Part shown: one piece after another, positions 54,047 through 62,000 of the stretch
Layout: the number at the start of each line of letters is the position of its first letter
Numbering within the stretch: position 1 is the stretch's first letter
From: Achromobacter sp. RTa
GTDB lineage: Bacteria; Pseudomonadota; Gammaproteobacteria; Burkholderiales; Burkholderiaceae_B
Direction: 5' to 3'
Assembly (NCBI RefSeq): GCF_000757485.1
Contig: NZ_JPYO01000007.1
Coordinates: 83,221 to 147,220 of the forward strand
DNA length: 64,000 nucleotides
Notes under the pieces: generated by a model
Database searches by the model: none
What the model was told of the DNA's origin: nothing
What the model saw: only the letters and a program-made list of their open reading frames with translations
Program-made: the position numbers and the translations under genes

Positions 54047-54120
54047 TCAGACTACATTTTCTCGACATTTTCTCGCGAACCACAGAACGCGGCCTGAGTG
54101 AAAATGTAGTCTGACACCTT
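54047..54120. repeat. Degenerate element R3 after cdiI
   Basis: Left arm shortened to TCAGACTACATTTT (54047-54060), intact right arm AAAATGTAGTCTGACACCTT (54101-54120), different centre with a TCTCGCGAAC remnant. Ends 16 bp from the cdiI stop. Confidence 0.75.
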
Positions 54121-54136
54121 ATTTTCATTATTTTGT

Positions 54137-54499
54137 TTAGAAAGATATTTTATCCAAAATCTCTTTTAGTTTCGCAATATCCTCGGGGTGACACTGAAGA
54201 TACTTCTCACAAGCGAGCCGAATGAATTCAAAACAAACCGTCTCACTCACAACAACGGTGTCCCCATCCTTAGGGGAATCGCCATAAGCAAACTCAACCC
54301 CCTCAAAATGCTCCTCGCCAAACGGGCTACCCATATCTGGAAAATTGCAGTACGCACCATCCGTACCGAACCCCCACCCCCTTACTATGTAACCAACCGC
54401 CTCTAAGAAGTAGCCATCAGCATACATCCTGTCGAAGTAGCCCTTAATAACCCAATAAGGATCCAACTCATCGTATGGCTGACCAAACAACTCTTTCAT
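54137..54499 (-). CDS. cdiI: CdiI-type immunity protein of the cdiA toxin
   Basis: 120 residues from the ATG after AAGGTGG (GTG starts at 54511 are possible). Sequence ELFGQPYDELDPYWVIKGYFDRMYADGYF..., rich in aromatics and acids, resembles immunity proteins annotated for ribonuclease-type CdiA toxins. It follows the cdiA stop by 13 bp on the same strand, as cdiI genes do, and would block the toxin domain in sister cells. Family assignment is from resemblance and position. Confidence 0.75.
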   Translation of the reverse strand: MKELFGQPYDELDPYWVIKGYFDRMYADGYFLEAVGYIVRGWGFGTDGAYCNFPDMGSPFGEEHFEGVEFAYGDSPKDGDTVVVSETVCFEFIRLACEKYLQCHPEDIAKLKEILDKISF

Positions 54500-54512
54500 A
54501 GCAAACACCACC

Positions 54513-57500
54513 TTACTTAGGATGGAAATTGGTCACGGCCCCAGTGGTCTTATCTAAATACACCCTAAAAGCAACACCTCCGGCGGTGGAGTCATACTGC
54601 CTCAGCCCTCTAGCCAAAGCCTCCTTATATCCGCTGCTTGCAGCCTGCTGCCCCAAGTCAAGGATTTTTTGATCAGTGAACACTTTGGGGTCATAAACAG
54701 TCTTGGGAAATACCTGATTTTTATAACCAACAACATTTCCCGCTTGATCATATGCAGGAATTTGGTATCTGACGGTAGTAATACCCGCGACAGAGGTCGG
54801 TGTCTCGCTAAGCACCTTCACACCATTTGCAGCCGCAGCCTGATTGAAAGCTTCCAGGTTATGAGTACCGCTAATCCCGCTCTTCTGCGTCAGGCCGTCA
54901 AAACTGCTGAGATGGTTCTTGATGTTAGGATTGAAGCTCATCCCTTCCGGGAAAGTGGCAGTTGCTTTTGCACCATTCAATGCCGAAGCCTTAGCCTCCT
55001 CCGCCACCGATTGTATTCTCTGCCCTGCAGTCGATCCTCCCCCTTTCAGCCCCAGCGCTAGTGCCGGCGGCACAAACGCCGCAGCCAGCGTTTCGCGCCG
55101 CATCGCTTGCAGGTCCCGGGCCTCTTGCTGCGTCAGATAGCCGCTTTCATATAGTTCCTGCCCCGACATCGAGGCCAACCACGAGCCTTTGCCTGCTTCT
55201 TCGAGTTCCTGCTGGGCAGCGTATGCGCGCCATTCCAGATTCGAGTAGTACGCCTTGCGTGCTTGCTGCAGGTTGTTGGCGGCCGCGGCCGCTTCCGTGG
55301 GATCAAGGCTTTGGGCTTGCACCTCCAAGGCCGCGATATCAGCCTGCAGGATTTTCGCTACCGCCGCGCAAGCCGCCGGATTATCGAGGCATGCGCCATC
55401 CGCAGCATAGTTGCGCCCCTGACTGACAGCCTGTAGCCTGCGCGCCTCCTTTTCGGCTAGCGCGCAGTCCCCTCCGGCGCAATCTTTCCACGCTTGTAGT
55501 GCGGCAAGGTATGACTTCAGTTCATCTGGCTTGAGGTAATTGTTTTCCGTCTCATTGACAGCCGCAAACGTGGCATCCATGACGCTAGTGCCAGCAGCTA
55601 GCGCAATACCCGCCACCAGAGACTCCACGAGGTTACGACGAGCCTCCTTCTCCTCCGGATTCAAACTCTTTTGGTCAGCGCTCAGCAAGGCATTGATTAC
55701 CGAACCGGCACCGGCGCCTAAAACACCGGCCGAACAACTCCCCCCTTTGCCCGCCGCGCCTGCGCAGCCCACGATTGCATGCATGGCGGCTCGCGCTGCC
55801 TCGGCTTCGGCACCATCTCCGAGGTTCGTGGTGATGCGCTTAACCTCCGATGCCGCCAGTCCTTGCAGATAGTTGATGGCGGCGGCTTGAACCATGTCGC
55901 CCATGGCGCCGGTCACATTGCCGGTTATCGCAGCGGATATGGCCGTCAGCCACCGGCGCATCTCTCCGCCCGGTTGCCAAACCTTCGCCTCTTCGAACGC
56001 CAGCTGCAATTGGTCTCGGCGCGGACCTTCGGGTTCATTCTCCAGTGCTTGCTCAAGCGCCTTCGCCTCTTTCGCCCGATTCGCCAAGAATTGGCCCGCT
56101 TGCAACTGAAATTCCGAAGCGATCTCGAACCCTGCCTCGATCTTCTCCTTGTCGAAGATCGGTTTCAGCGCATTCAGCGCATCCGACGTGTCCCGGTTCA
56201 GCGACGCGATCGCCTCGGCGGCCGTCTTGCCGGTCATCGCCAACTGGCCCGCCTCGTCGCGAATGACGATGGAGCCGCCGCTTACGCCGCTATGGATGGT
56301 TGAATTGGCATTGCCTGAGGCGGCGGCAATGGCGGGCATGCCGACGGACGTGCCGTTACTGCTAGTTGGCAGGCTGGTGCCCGGAACCTTCTCAGACCCG
56401 CCCGCCGCCTGGCCCTTCGAATTCGTGCCTACGTCACCGCTCTTGCTCTCCGCGCCCCCGCTGCCGCCCCAGCTATAGCCACCGCTCAACGCAATTTGAT
56501 CCGCCTTGTACCGCGCGGTGTTCTTCAGGTCCTGGACGACGAGCGTTCCCGTGCCGAAGCGATTCAGACCGTCGGACACGGCCTGATCGCTGCTGGATAT
56601 CACCCCTCCGATCAATGCGGTGTTCCTGTTCACGTCGACCAGGAAGCCGCCGTCGCCGGCCTTCAATCCCGCCTGTTCCGTGGCGGACTTGAAGTCGCTG
56701 TTCATCCGCCCTTGCGACACGTTGCCCGACACCGAGCTCTTGCAGTACCCGTAAATGCAGATGTTCGCCTGTATTCCGGCGCTTTGCCGCTTGGAGTCGT
56801 AGGTACTCGTGTTTTGAAGGGTCTCGATGCGCAGGTCTCTTCCAACCGATGCAATGATCTGGTCGGCTTGACCCACCGCACCGACCAGGGAGGTATCGCC
56901 GCCCGACTGCAGCGCGAGCACGTTGCCCGCCGTCACGCCGGTATAGGTCCAACCAGTGTCCTTGCCATCCGCGCGGCCGCGGGCGCCGCCAGCGCCGATA
57001 TTGAGCATCACGCCGACGCCGTTCTCAGAGCTGGCCGTCACGCCGATGCCTATGCTCGCGCTAGCACTCTTGCTCTTCGTACGCTGTTCGAACGTACTTT
57101 GCGCAGCTTGCAGCAGGATGTCGCCGTCCGCCTTGATGACGGCGTTGTTCCCCGCCGAGAGCCGCGAGCCCGTTACGGTAACGTCCGAATCCGCCCCCGC
57201 GCCTCGGGCCACGATGGTGAGATCGTTGCCCGCTGCGACCGTGGAGCCCGCAACGGAGGAAGAGGACCGATCCGTGGTGCTTTGGCTCTTGCTCACGCCA
57301 AAGTTGATGTTCACGCTTACACCGCCCGCGCTCTTGGGATCGGCGGCTACTGCATCAGCGGCGTTCATGGCCGCCAAGCCGGTCGTGGCCAGCGCCAAGC
57401 CCTGCATGACCTTGTTGTCGGTCTTGCCGGCGGCATCACCCATCCTTCCCGCGGTCTGCATGGCGCTAACGATAGGTGTGCTTGCATTGATGCTCACACC

Positions 57501-59027
57501 AGTCTGCTTGATCTCGTGGAACTCCTTCTCTTGCGTGGTATCCAGCGCCGCGCCAATACTGACTTCCTTGCCGATCAACGTAATGTCGCCCTGGCGCGCG
57601 ATGACGTTGCTGCCCATGATGTTCAGGGCGTTTCCGGCATTGATCAGCACGTCACCTTCCACGCTGCCGACCGTAGCGGCGTTGTGGAAGACCTTCTTGC
57701 CTTCGAGCGAGTCCGTCTGCTTGCTGCTGCCGTAGCTAAACCCGCCCATCGCGCCGAATCCCGACTTCTTGACCATCTTGTAGTCATAGCTGTCTTCGGC
57801 GTTCTGGCCGGGGAGGATGCCGACATCGCGGTCGGCAGACATCACCAAGTCGCGCTGGGCGCCGACGTTGGAGCCCGCCACGGTCAGGTCGCGTCCGGCC
57901 ATCAGCACGGCCGTGTCTCCGGTGAAGGTCGTGGCGAGAGACTGTTCCCAATCGCTGGAAGTAATGGTGTGCGTCGTCTTCGACGATAGGAACCCCTTCT
58001 TCTTGTAGCGGGTTTCGTCGTAGGCGGATCCCGTTTCCACGCCGGCGGTCAGGTTGATGTCGCGCCCGGCGCCCACCGCCAGCTGCTTGCCTGCCGTGAC
58101 ATCGGCGACGCGCGCGTTGACGTCCTGGCCGGCGATCAGCGTGAGGTTTCCGCCCGCCGCGATCTGCGAGCCGATTTCCGTGCCGGTGCTCAGGTCATGC
58201 CGGTTGTTCTTGTTGCGGACGATGGATTCGCCATGGCTTTCGGTAAGCGTGGCCAGGGTGATATCGCGGCCGGCCTGCAGGCGCGCATTGTCCTTGACGG
58301 TGACTTGCGCCGCGGTCAGGGTCAGGTCGCATCCGGCCTGCATGCTGAGGCTGCCGGCATCCACGCGGGATACGCCGGAAACGTACGAACCCCAGGTCGC
58401 GCCGTGGTTCTCGGAAGCCGAGGTGGAGGTCAGCGCGATGTCGCGGCCGGCCGACAGGGCGACGTTGCCGCCCTTGATCAAAGACACCAGGTTGGTCAGG
58501 TCCTGGCGCGCGGCGAGGTCGATGGTGGCGCCCTGGATCAGGCCGCCCACCTGGTTGACGACGTTGGCGGCGGACATGACGGTGGCGTCGCGCGCGCCGA
58601 TGGTTCCGCTGTTGGCGATGTCGCCTTCGGCGGCGAGCTTGACGCTACGCCCCGCCACCAAGGCGCCGTCGCCCTTCAGGTCGCCTTCGCGCACCACCAG
58701 GTAGACCTGCGGCGCCAGCACGGTCTCGGTGGTGCCGTCGGGCAGCGTGAGGGTCTGCTCCACCAGCCAGACCAGGTCGGTGTCGAGCAGGCGCTGCTGC
58801 GCCTCGGTCAGCGCGAGGCCAAGCTGGATGCCGTTGTTGCGCGCGAACTGCGCGCCGGCCGCGAGCAGGGCCTTGTACTGGCTGTCGTTGTCGGCGTAGC
58901 CGTCCAGGAAGCGCTGGCCGGAGGTGGCCAGGATCTGGTCGGCGACGAGCTTCTGTTCGTAGAAACCGTCGCCCAGCCGCCTGGGCTGGCCGGCCGGCGT
59001 GAGGAATCTTGCGCCGACGGGGATCAC
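54513..59027 (-). CDS. cdiA: CdiA/filamentous haemagglutinin-type exoprotein, 3' part with toxin domain
   Basis: 1504 codons from a GTG that is probably not a true start: this is the downstream half of a gene split near 59170. It begins RRLGDGFYEQKLVADQIL, a conserved FHA block, continues through haemagglutinin repeats (GRDI/GRDL motifs such as QAGRDITLATL), then a pre-toxin domain with ETENNYL (VENN-like, near residue 1250). The variable C-terminus at about 1387-1504 has GTHNLEAFNQ, KTVYDPKVFTDQ, FRVYLD and NFHPK. That tail is of the CdiA C-terminal toxin kind, probably an RNase; the exact toxin family is uncertain. Two-partner secretion and contact-dependent inhibition are inferred. Confidence 0.85.
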   Translation of the reverse strand: MIPVGARFLTPAGQPRRLGDGFYEQKLVADQILATSGQRFLDGYADNDSQYKALLAAGAQFARNNGIQLGLALTEAQQRLLDTDLVWLVEQTLTLPDGTTETVLAPQVYLVVREGDLKGDGALVAGRSVKLAAEGDIANSGTIGARDATVMSAANVVNQVGGLIQGATIDLAARQDLTNLVSLIKGGNVALSAGRDIALTSTSASENHGATWGSYVSGVSRVDAGSLSMQAGCDLTLTAAQVTVKDNARLQAGRDITLATLTESHGESIVRNKNNRHDLSTGTEIGSQIAAGGNLTLIAGQDVNARVADVTAGKQLAVGAGRDINLTAGVETGSAYDETRYKKKGFLSSKTTHTITSSDWEQSLATTFTGDTAVLMAGRDLTVAGSNVGAQRDLVMSADRDVGILPGQNAEDSYDYKMVKKSGFGAMGGFSYGSSKQTDSLEGKKVFHNAATVGSVEGDVLINAGNALNIMGSNVIARQGDITLIGKEVSIGAALDTTQEKEFHEIKQTGVSINASTPIVSAMQTAGRMGDAAGKTDNKVMQGLALATTGLAAMNAADAVAADPKSAGGVSVNINFGVSKSQSTTDRSSSSVAGSTVAAGNDLTIVARGAGADSDVTVTGSRLSAGNNAVIKADGDILLQAAQSTFEQRTKSKSASASIGIGVTASSENGVGVMLNIGAGGARGRADGKDTGWTYTGVTAGNVLALQSGGDTSLVGAVGQADQIIASVGRDLRIETLQNTSTYDSKRQSAGIQANICIYGYCKSSVSGNVSQGRMNSDFKSATEQAGLKAGDGGFLVDVNRNTALIGGVISSSDQAVSDGLNRFGTGTLVVQDLKNTARYKADQIALSGGYSWGGSGGAESKSGDVGTNSKGQAAGGSEKVPGTSLPTSSNGTSVGMPAIAAASGNANSTIHSGVSGGSIVIRDEAGQLAMTGKTAAEAIASLNRDTSDALNALKPIFDKEKIEAGFEIASEFQLQAGQFLANRAKEAKALEQALENEPEGPRRDQLQLAFEEAKVWQPGGEMRRWLTAISAAITGNVTGAMGDMVQAAAINYLQGLAASEVKRITTNLGDGAEAEAARAAMHAIVGCAGAAGKGGSCSAGVLGAGAGSVINALLSADQKSLNPEEKEARRNLVESLVAGIALAAGTSVMDATFAAVNETENNYLKPDELKSYLAALQAWKDCAGGDCALAEKEARRLQAVSQGRNYAADGACLDNPAACAAVAKILQADIAALEVQAQSLDPTEAAAAANNLQQARKAYYSNLEWRAYAAQQELEEAGKGSWLASMSGQELYESGYLTQQEARDLQAMRRETLAAAFVPPALALGLKGGGSTAGQRIQSVAEEAKASALNGAKATATFPEGMSFNPNIKNHLSSFDGLTQKSGISGTHNLEAFNQAAAANGVKVLSETPTSVAGITTVRYQIPAYDQAGNVVGYKNQVFPKTVYDPKVFTDQKILDLGQQAASSGYKEALARGLRQYDSTAGGVAFRVYLDKTTGAVTNFHPK

Positions 59028-59032
59028 GGCGT

Positions 59033-62000
59033 TCAGGCCGCCAGGTTGCTTGCCCAGGCCGGCGTTGACGGAGCCGGAAGCGCCGGCATTTCCGACGGGC
59101 GCGCCGGGATGGCGCAGCTGATCGAACAGGTAGTCGCTGGAGACGCTTGGGCGATTGCCGACGAAACGCGGTCGGTGGCGACGATGTAGGGCGCATCGGG
59201 CCGGCCGTTGACGGCGAAAAGCTGGCTGTCCGGGATGGCGGCCGGGTTGGAGACGGTGCGGACCGCGCTACCGCCGGGCAGGCCGATGCTTGCGACGAGG
59301 ACAGGGCCGGGCGCGCTGCCGCCGCTGGCGCCGGGAGCGCCGCCGCTGAGCGAGACGGACGCATAGCCGCCGGACGTGCCCACCGGAAGCTCGATGGCCT
59401 GCGCGGCGAGCGTGGCGGTGTACGGGACGGAGGTTTCCTTGCGGTCGCGTGAACGCGCCTGGGTGTAGGTAGCAGTTCCCACGCGCGTCACGACGCGCTC
59501 GCCGCCGGCGCCGATATTGTGGATGGCGGGGCCGGCTACGTTCAGCGCGCCGCCCGCGGCGATCTGGCTCTTGTCGTTGGTGACCGTGCCGGCCAGCGTC
59601 ATGGCGCCGCCGGAGAGGATCTTGCCGGGGTCGGACGAGACGGTGCGGGTTTCGGTGACGGTCTCTTCGACCTGGTAGTAGGTGAAGGTGCCGACCAGGC
59701 GGCTGTCGAAGTCGGCGTTGAAGGCGCGGATGCGCGCATCCAGCTCCATGTGCAGCGCCTTGTACGCCGCATAGGCATCCTCGAACGCCTGGCGGCGCGC
59801 GGCTTCGGCCGCACACGCCTCTCTGCCGACACACTCGCGTTGCGGCGGCGTCCAGACCGGCATGGGGCCAGGCGGCGGCGTCAGGCCGAAGACAGCCCAA
59901 ATGCGGGAATCGTAGGGGTAAAAAAACGTCTCCGGGCGCGTCTTGCAATCGGCGCCGCCCTCGCCTCCCGTGCACACCATTATTTCGGGGGAGTACGTGA
60001 CGGGAATCGGCGCGGTTTTGCCCGCTCGGCCTTTTTTGTTGGGCACGTAATCGAACGGCGGCCCGTACCGCGAGGCGGGATACTTGCTGGAAGGCAACAA
60101 GAACCGTCGCTCTGGATCGTCATCCAGCCAGGCGGGCTCCTTGCCGCACATCGGCGTGACCTGGTCGCAGAACCAGTTCGCCTCCATGTCGTACACATCC
60201 GTCGAACCCGCTGGCGTCACGTACAGCTTGGGAACCGTCTGCATGGGCACGACCTGGCTGACGAAGTTGGTGTTGACGTTCTGGAGCGTGGCGGCCGAAA
60301 TGGCGGCGTTGCCCGCGGCCTCGATGGCGGCCGAAGCGTTCAGCAGCGACACGGCCTGGCCGATGGCCTTGCGGTTGGCGTCCAGGGCGCCGCCGATGCG
60401 CAGGTCGGCGCCGGCGTAGATCAGCGCGTGCTCGCGGTTCGCGAGCGAGCCCACGCCCAAGTCCAGATCGCCGCGGGACGCGATGACGGCGCCGCCGCCG
60501 GCGCCCGAGCCGTTCACGATTTCCCCGGCGCGAATCGAGATGGCGTCGCCGTAGATGCGGCCGAAGTTGTCGAGGCCGCCCGCGTTGATGTTGGTCGAGG
60601 CACCGTCGATCAGGCCGGCGTTGGTCAGCCCGCGGGTGACGTTGATGGTGTTGTTGCGGCCGGCCAGCAGTTCGCCGGTGGCGCGGTTGTTCAGCGAGTC
60701 GGCCGTGACGCTCAGGTCGCGCCCTGCGCTGACGCTGGCGCTGTTGTCCATGGCGCCGCCCACGGACAGGGTCAGGTCGCGGCCGGCGGCGATGTTGCCG
60801 GCCTGGCTGAGCGAGCCCGCGTAGGTGAAGGACAGGTCCTGCGCGGATTGCAGCGTGCCCAGGCCTTGCAGGGCATCGATGTTGACGGCGAGGCGTTCGC
60901 CCGCCAACAGCAGGCCCTGGGCGTTCTTCAGCAGAGCGGCCCGCACCGTGGCGTTGCGCTGGGCGGCGACTTCTCCGCCGGTGTTGTCCAGTTCCCCGGT
61001 GGTAAGGGTCAGGTCCTGGCCGGCGCCGACGGAGCCGCCCTGGTTGTTCACCCGGTCGGCCATGATGGCGACGAACTTGCCCAGCACGCCCTTCGCGGGC
61101 GTTCCGGGGGCTGCCAGCGTGGCGCTGTTGTCCAGGACGGCAGCGTTGAGGGCGAGGGATTCGTCGGCCTGGATCAGGCCGCCCTGGTTGTCGACCGCGC
61201 CGGTCGCGGCGACGGTCAGGTCTCCGCCCGCCAGCGTGCCGGCGGCGTTGCCGACCCGCGCCGCTTCGATCCGCAGGCCGCGGGCGGCGGCGATCAGCCC
61301 TGCGGCGTTGTCGAGCTCACCGCCCAGCTTCAGCGCGGAGTCGCCGGCCGAGGTGAGCTTGCCGCCCTGGTTGCGCAGGCTGGCGGCGGCGATGTCCAGG
61401 GCGCCGCCGTGTACGACAGCATTGCGCGTGGCGATGTCGCCCGGCGAGGCGAGCGCAAGCCTGCCGACGGAGGACAGGTTGCCGCCGGACAGGTCCATGC
61501 CGGCGGCGGCAAGCGACAAGTCCTTGCCGGCCGCGCTGATGCCAGGGTGCGTAATGAGGGCCGCGGTGAGTTTGACGCTGCCCGGCAGGCTGAGGGTGCC
61601 GTCATCGCCGACGCCGGCGATAAAGCGGCCGGCGTTGCCGAGCGCGCCGAGCGCTGCGGCGTTCAGGTCGCCGCCCGCCAGCACCGAGCCCGTGTTGTCC
61701 AGAGTGGATCCCGCCCGCAAGTTCGCGACGCCCGCCGCGGACAGGATGCCCGCGTTCCGCAAGGCGGCGCCCGCCTGGAGGTCGAGGGCCGCCGCGGCCT
61801 GGAGGCGGCCGTCCGCCGTGGCCGTGAGGTTGCGGTTGGCGTTGACGACGAGGTTGCCCGCCTGGGTGGCGGCAATGCCGCCCAGCGTGGCGTCCGTGCC
61901 CGCGCGCAGCGTCATGCCCTGCCCCGCGGCCGCCGAGCCCATGGCTTGCAGCGCGGCGCTCGCGGTGGCGGCGAGCGTTCCGCCCGCCTGCAGGCTGGAT

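Noticed and set aside
54513..54875. Assignment of the cdiA toxin as a bacterial EndoU nuclease
   Set aside because: The characteristic HIL..G..GGH histidine pattern is not present, so only a general RNase-type toxin is claimed.
55236..55385. Possible second pseudogene inside cdiA
   Set aside because: This copy is in frame and continuous with the pre-toxin domain; only the copy at 53014-53163 is displaced.
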